Assembly (NCBI GenBank): GCA_023213395.1
Contig: CM041465.1
Span: forward strand, 199,585,741-199,649,740
DNA from: Cycas panzhihuaensis
Taxonomy: Eukaryota > Cycadophyta
Length of the DNA: 64,000 nucleotides
Direction: 5' to 3'
Position 1 is the stretch's first letter. Each line of letters starts with the position of its first letter. A program made the translations under genes and the position numbers. The notes under the pieces are model-generated. The model saw only the letters and a list, made by a program, of their open reading frames with translations. It made no database searches and was not told the DNA's origin. Shown here one piece after another: positions 10,000 to 21,199 of this stretch.

Positions 10000-10990
10000 A
10001 GGAGACCCCCTTTGGGAAGAAACATCCCAAGATATCTAAATGAAGGAGTAGTTTTCTGTTTTTATTCTTTATTATTGATTCTTTCCATACACCTACATGG
10101 AAGAGTCTATTTTTCATCAAGGGATCTTGGCAACCCTTAGATGTTTTCATTTGCAAATTACATTAGCTCACTAGATTCTATAGCAAGGAATAGGAATAAT
10201 TCATATTGGAGGGAATTTTTAAATAAGGTATGGCCCCATAAAGTATGTACACATAGTTCTTTTAATTATATTCTAGTCTTTTAGGAAGTCTTTCCTAAAC
10301 TCTATGTTTCAGAAGGTGATAATGGTGCAAGGGAATATTTACAAGGTTTGAATGCATATATTAGGATATTATTTCTTAAATGAAGGCCTTGACAAGTTTG
10401 GTTTGAGTTGAAGTCATAATTTATTTTATCTAAGACCATTAAAATTATAGAGCTATTAGTTTCCAATATAGAATTTCCTTCTGATGACTCTAACAAATTA
10501 AAATACATATTGCAAGCTCTTGAAATGCTAAAGGTAGAATCTATTTATTCAAAAGAAGAAATAGATTCATTAAAAAGAGACTAAGTGAGGAGTCATCTTT
10601 CTCAACACCAACTAAGAAGTCTTAAAAAAAAACATTCAGAACAACATAATGGGAATCGTAACCCTATGATAGATACTAAAGAGAAGACCCCTATAATAAG
10701 AGATAAATCTTTGGTTATCATAGCTTATTGTGAAGGTCCAAAGCTAAAGGAAACTTTAAAGAAATGAAAGAAGACAAGCTCGACCATAAGACAGTGTTTG
10801 ACGACAAAAATTATATATGCTAAGCAAGTCAAGTCTCCTAAAAATCAAAAGGAGGGAGATTTAATTATGCACTTAAAGAGTCATAAACATAATATTAATA
10901 AATAAGTTCATACATAAATGGAAGTAGATGAACTTGCTCTTATTTTCCTTACCATAGTATCAAAAAGTATATCTTGAGAAAATAGAGATT
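10000..10990 (+). pseudogene. Unidentified ORF relic shared by both duplicates
   Basis: A plus-strand frame of about 250 codons with few stops begins near RRPPLGRNIPRYLNEG (9998). It contains SLDSIARNRNNSYWREFLNK, VWPHKVCTHSSFN, EVFPKLYVSEGDNG, QVWFELKS, then SNKLKYILQALEMLK and a Lys-rich tail. The same frame is readable in copy 2 (42290-43250), and stops in one copy are sometimes sense codons in the other, so it was once coding. The helical middle and basic tail would suit a Gag-like protein. I do not recognise the family and claim no function. Confidence 0.4.
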
Positions 10991-10999
10991 GAAAATATA

Positions 11000-12010
11000 C
11001 AATTATATCACTAGGATGCATTATCTATTCCCCATCTTCTTACTTCAAGTTGCTTAATTCATATAACTTAGAGTTATTATCATTAACTATTTAGTGTATC
11101 CCTAGTTGAGGTTGTGGATCAAGTTCACAAGCATTATTCTTAATCATCCATGTGATTACCTTATGGACTATATCTTAATGGTTTGATCTTATGATGAATT
11201 ACCCCTTTGACATTTTCTTATCCAAGCATAATGAAACCTTTTCACAAACTTTGAAGTGTGAGGCCATCTTACATCTATCACAAAATTCCTTTTATTTCTT
11301 TTCCATCTTTAAGAGTGCTTGCTTAAACTTCTCTAGAAATTTATATAAGTACTATTATGCAAGGTAACTTTATATACGTGGAAGAGTCATAGGAAATTCA
11401 TAGAGTGCTCTAAGTTGATACTTAAAAACAATCCTCAATTTTTGAATGAGATCTAGAAATATGAATAGATTTAGTATAGGCATGTTGCATACATCTAATT
11501 GTCCTATCTTACTTCTTTGGATTTATATTATTATAGATATGAAATGCCTACATTATTGTCATATTTACTATTTCAACCTACCTATCCATATGTGGATGAA
11601 AGGTTATTGATAAGTTAGGCCTTATCCTTAATAATTACTATGGCATCCTCTAAAAGTATGAAGAAAGCATTAAAACCTTATCTAATATTATGCTTATAGG
11701 AAGCTCCATGTGTACCCCAAATATACTCAGGAAAATTTGTATTATGTCTTAGGTATATATTATCACATGTTGTGACCTTGACACATGTTATCTTCTTACA
11801 TAACATAAAGAAGACCATTTTATTAAAATTATCTCCCACTACCAAGATTGCATCATTTTATCTCTAAGTTACTAAAAGACCACTAATGAAATCCATTAAT
11901 ATGCATTCCTAAGAACTAGAAGATATAGTTAGTGCTTTTTATAGTTGTATTTATTGGGCTTGGATTAACTATATAAGTAACATTGGTTGATATATACGTC
12001 AACAATTTAT
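11000..12010 (-). pseudogene. Ty3/gypsy integrase relic, copy 1
   Basis: On the minus strand, degenerate frames show the integrase core in order: SMDFISGL near 11905 (first catalytic D), DAILVVGDNFNKM, LDKDLMFLSYFW (second D), then a FHPHMDR-VEIVN string matching the HPQTDGQ-E site near 11580. Many stops and shifts interrupt it. The same order is seen in copy 2 at 43300-44310. No matching RT was found beside it; later insertions split the area. It is opposite in strand to the gypsy pol at 1-2890 and is therefore a different insertion. Confidence 0.7.
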
Positions 12011-12303
12011 TTCATCTTGGATAAAAGAAAAATATTCACCTCAAAGTGCTTGTCAATTATTAATTAATATGCTTCCTTTAGGAGTTGTTGACTTATACTC
12101 TTCTTTGGAACACATTAATTAACTTATCTTATATAACTATCTATCCTTAAGCTTATAGTCCATTTATGTTTGTTGATGTAGTTATGTTAGTTTGTAATAC
12201 TTCATGTATACTAACTATATATATGTCACTTTATATTTAAATTTTAAAATCTTTTTAATATTATAATACATTTCTTCTTATAAATGAGAACCTTTATAAT
12301 GCC

Positions 12304-12406
12304 ATCTCTTTAGAGACATTAGATAAAATGGGAATGATACAGAGAAGATTAGCATGGCCCCTACACAAGGATGACATGCACAAATTGAGAAATGATTTAA
12401 ATTTTT
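12304..12406 (+). ncRNA. U6: U6 snRNA pseudogene (5' part of chimera)
   Basis: 103 bp aligning with plant U6 from its first nucleotides to the 3' oligo-T. The best-conserved strings are GATACAGAGAAGATTAG and CATGGCCCCT with ACAAGGATGACA, which include the ACAGAGA box that pairs with the 5' splice site. The 5' hairpin TCTC-TTTA-GAGA still pairs although both arms differ from the usual CCC/GGG. It ends AAATTTTT at 12406 and passes straight into LINE sequence. No U6 promoter (USE plus TATA) precedes it, only the target duplication, so it is not expected to be transcribed. Confidence 0.93.
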
Positions 12407-14760
12407 GCAAAGAGGGTCGGATGGGTGGCTGGTCTTAAGCCCTCCTCTAACTTGGAGAATATTGTCCATCAACTGTTTATTGACGATAAAAGTTTTCTAG
12501 GTAAAGCCTCTTTAGGGGAGGTAAGGGCCTTGAAAGATGGTCTTCAGCTCTATGAGAAGGCTTCTAATTAAAGAATCAATCGGGAGAAAATCTATATCTT
12601 CTTCATTAATACCCCAGAAAGGCTTCATCAGAGAATCAACAGAGTATTGGATATTCCAATTAAGACTCTTCCATCCACTTACCCAGGGATGCCTCTTTTT
12701 ATGGGTAATATGAGTAAGGACCTGTGCAGTCCCATCGTGGGTAGGTTCCAAAGGAAGCTGGATGGATGGAAAGGGGCCCTACTCAGCCTAGCTAGTAAAA
12801 TTCAACTTGTGGTGGCATCTCTTCAGAGTATCCCAGTTTATATGATGACACTATTCAAGATGCCGAGTAAGATCATCTCAATAGTAGAGGGCATCATGAA
12901 AAGATTTCTCTGGTCAAGATCTGAGGAGAAGAACGGAATCTACTTGGTCTCATGGGAGAAGATATGTAAGCCCAGATGGGTGGGAGGGCTTAATGTTAGG
13001 AGGATGGGGTTCTTTAACAAAGCCCTCTTAGCAAAATTGGGATGGAGATTGGCAAAAGAGGAAGGTACGCAATGGGGTAACATTATGGCCAAGAAATATT
13101 TAGGGGGCAAGCACTTTCTAAAAGATGAGGTGGGGGGGGGGGGGTCAATGGATCCCCCATTTGGAAAGGCCTTCTATCCTCAAGGCCCATCCTAAGCAAT
13201 GGCCTAAGATGGAAGCTGAGGAATGGAGAAAGTATTAGTTTTTGGGAGGATAAATGGTGTGGTAACTACACTCTGAAGGATCTTCCATCTATTGGTAACA
13301 TACAGAGGGTTTGTGAGGAAGTATATCGCCTGCTAGTCAAGAACTACTAGGAGGGGCTGGGTAAAAACAGGAACTTGAGAACGTTTGAAGAATTGCAGGG
13401 AACAGAGGAGGAGATTCAAAACCTTAAGTGTGAATTATTTCACCAATATATTCCCAAGAGGGATCTAGCGGATATTTTGATTTGGGTAATTTCTTCCTCC
13501 GGGTCATATACTGTAAAGGACTATTATAATTCGCTCTTAGGGGAAGAAGGTGTGGAAAAGGAGGACCTATTGGCAGGGGTATGGAAGTTGAATTTACTCC
13601 TCAAGATAGTTGCATTTTGGTGGTTATGCCTATAGAACAAGATACTTACAATTAATAATCTCATAAAGTGAGGGTTTTCCATGGTAAACAGATGTGAGTT
13701 ATGCAAGGGGGATGTTAAGTCCCTAGACCATATTTCTATCCATTGTCCTTATTCTAGGGGCATATGGGCCAGCCTTTAGTCTAATCTTGGGATAGAATGG
13801 GTATCCCCCAGGACCCTTTAGAATCAGTGGTTAATGTGGAAATCCCCCTTTAAGAGTAAGACATTGGGTAGGCTTTAGAAACTATTACTTCTAGTGGAGA
13901 CATGGAATATATGGAAGGAGTGTAACAGAAGAATTTTCTAAGGTAGAGGGATGGACAAGCAGAAACTTTGGGGGAAGATTAAGGGGGATATCTTAGAAAT
14001 GCTTAAACCCCTAGATGAGGACAGGGTCCCTAAGGGAGAAGAGAGTATCTTGGTGGGTTGGGGAATAACTAGTCAGAGTGGTAGAGAAATGGAAAGGAGG
14101 ACATGCTATTAGATATTGCCCAGCAAGTCCTAGGTTAAAGTCAATTTCGACGGGGCAACTAAAGGTAACTTGAGTGAGGTAGGTGGGGGAGGTTTATGTA
14201 GGAATCATGAAGGGAAAGTCTGCTGGGCATTTGTAGAATACTTTGGTCATCAGATGAACCACAAAGGTGAATTAAGAGCTATGCAGAAGGTGATAGCATT
14301 GGTGGATGGGGATGGATATGAGAGAGTGATAATAGAGGGAGACTCTATAAATGTGATTAGAAGGGGGAGTCAGACATGGACAGGAGCAATCTAGACATGA
14401 TCAAAGATGCTTAGGATATCTTGAGCTCTAAGTAGGGTGTTCAGATTCAGCATGCATATAGGGAAGGAAATGCGGCAGTGGATTGGCTCGTAAATTGAGT
14501 GGTGGAAAACAAAAGAAATATGGTGTGGAAGGAGGAATTCCCAGAGGAGCTTTTGAGTCTAGTCAGGCTGGACCTATCATGTCATTATGTAGAAATGTGT
14601 TAGGCAAAATTTTGGTGGTGTGCACTTTGATGGGCTAGGCCATGGGCATGTCATGGCCATTCTTTTCCTCGTTGGAAGGCAACTGATGTAACTTGGTTTA
14701 GGGACCTAACAAAACCCCTTTAATACATTTTTTACCATATCAGGAAAAAAAAAAAAAAAA
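12407..14760 (+). pseudogene. 5'-truncated L1-type LINE ORF2 (RT end, zf-RVT, RNase H)
   Basis: It starts within RT ([19 protein letters not shown]; the YADD box is FIDD). The thumb follows (PSTYPGMPLFMGN, LDGWKGALLSLASK), then LVSWEKICKPRWVGGLNVRR, a zf-RVT-like linker (CELCKGD near 13695) and RNase H (KVNFDGATKGN near 14142, IEGDSINVI near 14332). Several stops and shifts break it, and a run of about a dozen G near 13131-13143 disrupts one frame. It belongs to the same LINE family as 44519-52872. The 3' UTR is short and ends in 16 A. Confidence 0.88.
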
Positions 14761-14773
14761 CCTTTATAATGCC

Positions 14774-15069
14774 CCCTTAGGTTTGAAATGCACCTTAAAA
14801 TATTTCATGTTCATAATTATGATGTTTTGTGATTGAGGCCTATTTGAGTGTGGTGTGTACATAATGATACTTTGGGGGCCAAGTGCTTAAACTTATATAA
14901 AATGATGTAAATTAAGTATCCACCATAATAAAAATAGATTTAATTATTTAAGAAAAATACAAGAATTAAGAAGAGAACACATAATATAAATGAGGGTAGG
15001 ATTTTTATTGGGGATTTAAGAAACCACACTCTTTTGTTAAAATTCTTATAGAGGTTCCGATAGATACCA
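14774..15069. other. Duplicated spacer ending in a minus-strand PBS
   Basis: It matches copy 2 (52985-53858, minus the solo LTR). No gene is seen. At 15063-15069 GATACCA, read on the minus strand as TGGTATC, abuts the LTR that follows and looks like a decayed primer-binding site. Confidence 0.5.
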
Positions 15070-15586
15070 TGTTAAAATTTTGATAGCAACTTATGTAATC
15101 AAACAAATGACATTATGTGAAGCATTCATAACAATATATAACTTGTGAATAATGAATGTAATTACATGAGTAATCAATGATATAATCAACATAATAAAAG
15201 ATTAAGGATGAAGAATTAAAGTAAGATAAGACAAACAATCAATCATGTAATTTTATATGTGACACTGTTTAACATGGAGAACTTATGAATGAAAAAAAGC
15301 ACCTCCAAATATATATGAGGTATCATATTAATGAATGATAATTAATTAGTCCTGATGATAAGCCATCTTAGTCTCACAAGGACTAGGTGGTTTAATTTTT
15401 CTTACAATATATATTGTCCTTATATAGTTGTGTCACCTCATCATCAACTATTGATATTTTATTGATACATTAACCAATAAAGATAATGCACGAGAATCTT
15501 TTTATATCAACCAATCATAAGTATTTTGTTACACCAACCACTGATTAAATATTACACCAACTTTTATGAAGTTCAATATTCTAACA
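15070..15586 (-). repeat. Minus-strand copia LTR with PBS and PPT on opposite sides, copy 1
   Basis: 517 bp. In minus-strand sense it starts TGTTAGAATATTG and ends TTTTAACA. The PBS-like TGGTATC lies on its left (downstream in sense). On its right lies a PPT-like minus-strand string CATTAAGGAGGAG. It is thus a 5' LTR for one element and a 3' LTR for another, as in tandem elements sharing an LTR after unequal recombination. Copy 2 has the same arrangement at 53859-54354, so it predates the duplication. Confidence 0.65.
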
Positions 15587-15906
15587 CTCCTCCTTAATGT
15601 CTAAATTGCGAAACTTAATATCTTCATTTTCATGTTGGATCACCTACTCATCATGTATCATCGTATCACCTATAAATATTGATCATCAAATATGTTTTCT
15701 AACATAATTATCCTCCTATAAATAAATGTCATATTAACTCATCTCATGTCATCAAAATATCATATATCACATCAATTATATCATTTCACCACCTGTAAAC
15801 TATCTAATCAAATATGATTCATAACTTATCATAATATATAAAATCTCTTCTTAAAACAAACTTATTAACAAACTAAATTTAATAATATCCATAAAAAACA
15901 ATAACT
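15587..15906. other. PPT and short copia 3' remnant
   Basis: The first bases (CTCCTCCTTAATG) are the PPT complement. The rest is AT-rich with no readable RNase H. It is bounded on the right by a plus-strand LTR. Confidence 0.45.
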
Positions 15907-16229
15907 TGTTAGGATAATGACCATCCTCAATATATATGCTCATGCAGCTAAGGCCCCCAAAAGCCACTTAGAGCTGCCTAAAGCCCACTAGAGCTGACAT
16001 ACATCTATTTATGAGGATACCGAGGTAAGTATTATGTTTATTTTATTTTATTTTTTATTAATTATTTGAATTATTAAGTAGAAGTGTTTAGCACCTCTCT
16101 AAAACTATTTATACTAAGGGGATACCTCCTTATTTTTTTTAACACTACTAACTATTTAGAAGTGCATGCTAACTCAAATATGGATTGCATATTATAATCT
16201 TCAGTCTGCTCTACTCCTCTATACCTACA
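15907..16229 (+). repeat. Plus-strand copia LTR with PBS, copy 1
   Basis: 323 bp, from TGTTAGGATAATG to ATACCTACA, followed by TTTGGTATCAGAGCA (16230-16244), a near-perfect initiator-Met PBS. It is a relative of the LTRs at 24032, 32128 and 62210, sharing in its own sense a run of GGCCCCC-AAAGCC-ACTTAGAGC type followed by a T-rich middle and a TTTATAC box. The GC-rich first third contains short inverted repeats. No 3' partner lies in the window. Confidence 0.75.
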
Positions 16230-18112
16230 TTTGGTATCAGAGCATTGATTTACTCTCACAACAAGCATATATTTAATATTATGTCACTTTTAGATAGTTT
16301 TATTAATATTTTTATATAGTTTTTATTAATATTTAGCTATTATTGATATGTATACTCTATTTAATCTGTATTTCTTTAGATTTTTGGAGTTATAGTGTGT
16401 GTATTTATCCCAACAATCATTTGGTGCAATTATTTTTAAAGTTTCATTTGATATTTTTTAAGATTTTAATTATTTTCCATCATTTTTTCAAGGTTTTCTA
16501 GGTTCCTGAACTTTGGTAGACTAATGCGATCTCCACGCTACTCAGAACCACATCAAGTGACTACTCATTAGATTCATCTCTGAGTCCTCTACACTTGAGA
16601 AAAGATAGTTTGAAAACTGTTTCTCTTACAGTGAGTTGTAGCTCCCGAAAGCCCACTATATCTCTCTTCCTGTTAAAACCCCCAGACACCAAAGTTGAAA
16701 TTACTTCGTTTGGCTTTGTTTCTCACTGGTTTCCTCAAAAACTTGATAGAAATGTGTTTTTAAGCTTGTAGAGTCTACTTGTAATGTTTTTCCAACCTCA
16801 TTTCAGTCGTATGACCCTTGCACCCTCCACGGTCTCCCGATATTAAGGAGGCTTATTCTTAGTCTATGCTTATCCATTTCTCATGAAAATTTAGGGGCAC
16901 CTCATCATCAACAAGCTCAAGTTACCTCTCTAATTTTTTCACTTTTTATGACCCTAGTGAGAGGAACAAGCTCCCTTACAATCCTCCATCTATGCACCCT
17001 TCATTCACGCTATTTTTTAATATTATATATTAAAAATTTATTTTTTTTGAAAGTTTTTATTAGGTTCACTCTATAGAGTCTGTGGCACCCTGTTTGGACC
17101 AACTTCTGATTAGATTCTTGTGTCTATGATCATTTTCTAGCCTCTATTTATCTACTGTCCATCGTATGATACCATGCAATTGCATGAGCACTTTTACCAG
17201 CCCCCTTAATGTTCACGCTAACTAACAATTACAACAACTAGATGAGCCTTAAAATATCATTTTTTTTGTCATTTTCACCTAAACATATATCCAAAATCAT
17301 CATCATGCATTCATTTGTATTAATGTATATCTAAGAGTCTTTAATATAATGAAAATTTTGCTAAAATGTCTTAAAATACCCAAAAAATAATTTTAAGCAT
17401 TACTAAAAACCACTTAACTTCATCAATTAAAATATCTATGATGCAATATCCAAAATATGCCTTTTGACCACTCTTTTACCCATCTCTGACTTATATTTTC
17501 AATGCAACTAACACAATTTAAATTTGGTCCTATACTAAAAAGTTATACAGGAAAAACTAATAGTATGTCTTGAAAAAATGAAATGAATTTAAAAATTAGA
17601 ATAAACATCTTGAATATCTTGGCTATTATAGGGAAAATTTGAATACAAAATTCAATTTAATTAAATATAGTTCAAACTTTATAAAAAATTAAATTATTCA
17701 TATCTAAGATCTATCATTTCTAGGGTTTAAGTTTTGGGCAATTATTTACATATTATTTCTCCAAATTGGACAATTATAAATGACCAAATCAATAATAAAT
17801 ATCAATTCTTGGATGATTTTCTAGTAGTTTCTTGCTCAATATTTTCTCAAGGAACAATCTACATGATTCATAAGTAGAAATAACAAAGAGCATATTCACC
17901 ATGACTATGAGACCTTGTGTGGTCATTTGAATCATCAACGAGTGTCTAAAACATGTGTTTGAAATGATTCTAGATTGAACATTAGGCATATCAATTTATG
18001 GCTATCACAAAATTTCCTATGGCTATATCTAAGTTCTTTGGTATTTTATATGGTATTTATAACCATATATTTGTTAGATGGTAATGTTTATTTCTTTGTT
18101 CATAATCTTAGG
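16230..18112 (+). other. Copia leader, AT-rich, no gene
   Basis: It begins with the PBS. It is copied at 55000-56877. Scattered GC-richer patches (16530-16990, 17080-17230) are conserved between copies, but none codes for a recognisable Gag. A minus-strand ORF at 17789-17989 is not conserved as a protein in copy 2 and was not accepted. Confidence 0.5.
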
Positions 18113-18433
18113 TGATAGACCTCCCCTTTAATATTTTATAATATATTATTATAGGATTATTTTATATTTTATGAGTGATGAGTCAATGGAGATTACAACT
18201 GTTACCTCACATGTGTCATATTAAATATGATTAATGTTCTCTTAATTATTGTATATAGTTACGTATAAGTCATTTCATAAAACACAAGAGTGAGAAGTAA
18301 GGATTATTGAGTCTATTTGTAATGTGAAACATTTATTGAATAAAGATTTTATAAAAATTTTTAGAATTAATTTCTAATGTTATGTTGGTTAATCCTATCA
18401 ATCATTAGCTCCATTGCATGGCTTATTATAACA
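18113..18433 (+). repeat. Second plus-strand copia LTR with PBS, copy 1
   Basis: It starts TGATAGACCTCCCC and ends TTATTATAACA, followed by TCTTGATATTAGAGCA (18434-18449), a decayed initiator-Met PBS. The sequence differs from the LTR at 15907 and so marks another family. Copy 2 has it at 56878-57191. No 3' partner was found. Confidence 0.6.
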
Positions 18434-19040
18434 TCTTGATATTAGAGCAAATTTGGTGTGCATTATCAACTATAATCATTCATTAATATACTGGCTCTAA
18501 TTATGACTTAAAATTCACATACTTCATATACATTAAAAATCTAGTTTTCTAGTTGAGTTATTTAGTTATTTTAACATGCATATTTTAAAGATTAAATTGT
18601 AGGCAATTGGACATTAATATGAAAGCTTGAAGAAGACATGTAGGAAGAATTAAGTACATGTAGGTAGTTAGACACCAATTTGTAGATTTAATAAGACATG
18701 CAGGCAAACATATGTCACATGCAAGCTAATGATCAATCTTTGAAGATAATGGAATACTAAAGACCTCTATTTTAATGATATATCCTCTCTCCTTGATGAA
18801 ATAAGTAAAGTGTTTATTATCTAGAAGCTTGATTCCCTCTAGTAAAAGAAAAAAAAAAGTATAATGATAATGTTAAAGAAGGACCTCTATTAGCAATTAA
18901 TAAAATTAATGGGCTATGTATCATGATCTCTACTAAAATACTAATTATTAGTCATTGGTCAAATATTAAAAAGCTTCAAATTTAAAACCTTTGAGAGGCC
19001 TTTTATTAAAAATAGAATATTCATCAAAGAATATTCTAAA
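18434..19040 (+). pseudogene. Possible copia gag remnant
   Basis: Downstream of the PBS, plus-strand frames contain short stretches that look Gag-like (NDQSLKIMEY, YILSPL, VFIIQKLDSLQQK with one change, KKDLYQQL), but no continuous frame remains. Position after an LTR and PBS supports the reading; similarity alone would not. Confidence 0.3.
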
Positions 19041-19289
19041 TTTTATAACGTAAAGTTTTAAACTATATAAAAAAATAAAAAATATATTTGTTTATAACTA
19101 GGTGACCTACAAATGATGAATTACGAGTTTTGTGTGACCTTGCGAATGATACATAATAGAAATATTGATGTACAAACACTGGGAGAAGTGGCCATAATAG
19201 GGTTGAATGAACTAGACAAGACATAAAGGGAGTTGCCCATAATAGAGGTTGATTGAAATGCCAAAGCATAGACATATACACACCAAAGT

Positions 19290-19480
19290 ATGAGATGTAG
19301 AGACAAAACCACCATTAAATAAACAAAGAAGCCAAAGATAACAAGCATGCCCACCCAGATTATAAACAACCAAAGCAAGATGAATAGAGAAGCCATAAGA
19401 CAAAGATGCTCACACAGATTATAAACAACCAATGTAGGATGAATGGAGAAGCCAGAGACAATGAGTATACCTATGCAGAA
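19290..19480. repeat. About 60-bp tandem repeats
   Basis: The string CAGATTATAAACAACCAA recurs about 60 bp apart (near 19358 and 19416) within longer imperfect units containing AGATGAATAGAGAAGCC / GGATGAATGGAGAAGCC. A weaker third unit precedes them. The same array exists in copy 2 (about 58080-58230). Overlapping minus-strand ORFs here are hydrophobic only because of the composition. Confidence 0.6.
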
Positions 19481-19766
19481 AGGAGTTGAATAAATTGATT
19501 ATCAACATGTGGAGACTCTTATACAAATACAAGAAATAAACAGAGAATGTTGATGTAAACATGCCATCATATAACCATAGAAGAGTAATATAGACCATGA
19601 ACACACCATGAACATGCCTGTACATGTCATAACTACTAGAGAGGGATGAGGTGTAGTAGATTGAGACACCGAGGTAATAAGTATAGATTCCCATAGTCAC
19701 ATAGAAGTTGCATATATAGAGGAGTACATTTTATAGACATTAACATACAAGACATAAAGAGCAAAA

Positions 19767-20075
19767 TATTAGGTTAATATTAATCACCTAACATTTGCAT
19801 TGGGAATGTGTGGGCCACCAGAGTCATTATGGTAAGTTTTATTTTAATACATTATTTATTTTTTATATTATTTTGAATTGAGGTTGAGGTGGTCTCTTAC
19901 CCACCTCCCAAATATATAATTTGGGTCTCAAAACCCTAGTGTTTATCAACACCACCAAAATGTATGGAAATCATATGCTCTTTTAATATGGATTGATATT
20001 GTTATTTAATATGCATTTGTATATGACTTGAATATGTGAATGCCTGCCCACTCTTGTCCTCATTCACGATCGTCA
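19767..20075 (+). repeat. Third plus-strand copia LTR with PBS
   Basis: About 309 bp, from a TATTAGG start (TG lost) to ATCGTCA, followed by TTTCGTATCAGAGCT (20076-20090), an initiator-Met PBS with one change. It lies just outside the duplicated block. I take it as the 5' LTR of the copia element whose leader continues at 20090-20887 and 36953-39440. Confidence 0.55.
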
Positions 20076-20887
20076 TTTCGTATCAGAGCTATCTTATTAA
20101 TATTTGATTATGCAACTTCTAGCTCATATGCTTAGTGAAAGTGTAGTATGTAATTACTCATTGAATTCTTGACGACCTCATCTACCTAGTGAAAAAATTG
20201 GTTTGAAGTTTTGCCTCCTCTGAAAAAGAGATATTGCTCCTAAAAATCAAAACTCCTAGGTTTATACGAAGCATGACAAGTTTTTTTTTTATATTTACTC
20301 ACTTTATAATATTTTTAACAATAGTTTTTTTATATAGTTATCTATTCAATATTTCGTATGCCCTTTCTCTGGTGCATCGTGCTCTGTAGATGCTATTCGA
20401 GTCTTGCCTAGGTTTCCCTCATTCAATCTCTTGCCTTGTCCCTGTATTGAGCTTATCTTCAAAATCTTTTTTTTATGTGGATGAGCATTATCTTTGTCAT
20501 TACCACATAGCATTACATATCTTGTATAGTGCTATATTATTCAAGCACTCTCTTGCTCCTAGAAATCATAAGTCCTAGGCATCCAATCCTCCACTATTTA
20601 TATGTGCTTCGAGTATAATCTTATATTTGTATATTCTTGTGCCCAATCTGCATCTACTTGTGAAGTGCATCTTGTACGCCATAGGCAAGATAGTCAAACG
20701 ATTGAGATACTATAGTTCATTAGCCACCACTTGCATAGTTGAACTGTCATACCAGAACTGACTTAGCCTCCAATCCTCCACCAATAAATGGAACTTCTAT
20801 GCATTACAATTGTTATTCTAAAATGTCTATGGATTATATACTATATAGGTAAATGGATGAGTTTTAATGTGGAATGCCCCATCATTC
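20076..20887 (+). other. Leader of the interrupted copia element
   Basis: PBS plus AT-rich sequence. The part at 20150-20260 resembles the leader near 16550-16660 (shared CTCATT and GATTCATCTC / GACCTCATCT strings). It has no gene. It is cut at 20887 by the LTR element at 20888-36952. Confidence 0.5.
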
Positions 20888-21185
20888 TCAAATAGGTTAA
20901 TGCCACAAGGTCATTACATTAGTTAATTATTTCTAAAAAGGATCTTGAGTGAATTTTAAATTAGATCACTTAAGTAAAATATATTTTTATGTTTATTATG
21001 TGTAATTTTATTTCACCTAACTCTAATGCTCCTTCTCTCAATATAAATGTAAAAGCTTAATGGAGGAGGCTCATTCTTATCTCCCCATTTTGTGAGAGCT
21101 ACTCTCTTTCTCTCAAGTCTATCTTACTCCTATGTTTTCCTTTTTGTTTAGTACATGGAGATGAAGGATAGATCCACTCTTTTCA
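20888..21185 (+). repeat. 5' LTR of the outer copia element
   Basis: 298 bp, matching 36655-36952 along its length. The TG start is altered (TCAAATAGG against TGAAACGGG in the 3' copy). It shares AAGGTCATTACATTAGTT near the start and GATAGATCCACTCTTTTCA at the end. Confidence 0.88.
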
Positions 21186-21187
21186 TG

Positions 21188-21199
21188 TGGTATCAGAGC
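21188..21199 (+). promoter_or_regulatory. Primer-binding site (initiator tRNA-Met)
   Basis: TGGTATCAGAGC lies two bases after the LTR end, a perfect match to the usual plant copia minus-strand priming site. Confidence 0.9.

Larger units (their letters stand above)
12304..14760 (+). mobile_element. U6 snRNA-LINE chimeric retrocopy
   Basis: A near-complete U6 snRNA copy (12304-12406) is joined directly to a 5'-truncated LINE (12407-14744) and ends in a poly(A) run (14745-14760). The whole unit is flanked by the 13-bp target duplication CCTTTATAATGCC (12291-12303 and 14761-14773). Copy 2 has the empty site with one copy of that string near 52971. One duplication around both parts means they integrated in one event, as expected when a LINE reverse transcriptase switches from its own RNA to U6 RNA. 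The junction falls inside the RT domain, just upstream of the catalytic DD box. Confidence 0.9.
763..19745 (+). repeat. Large duplicated block, copy 1
   Basis: This stretch aligns in order and orientation with 39533-58423; by eye roughly nine bases in ten agree in the shared parts. Similarity starts inside a Ty3/gypsy reverse transcriptase and ends at a shared string near 19745. Copy 1 alone holds the gag-only LTR element (2898-9218) and the U6-LINE chimera (12304-14760). It also keeps about 140 bp near 2730-2870 that copy 2 lacks. Copy 2 alone holds the LINE at 44519-52872 and the solo LTR at 53186-53765. Subtracting these leaves about 10 kb of common core in each copy. Whether this is a segmental duplication or amplification of a composite repeat cannot be decided here. 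Confidence 0.88.

Noticed and set aside
12304-12406. A functional U6 gene
   Set aside because: No upstream sequence element or TATA box precedes it, base changes are scattered through it, and it is bounded by the LINE target duplication.
19063-19700. Several minus-strand hydrophobic ORFs, also at 57801-58409
   Set aside because: They overlap in all three frames over a tandem repeat. Hydrophobicity follows from composition, and frames differ between the duplicates.
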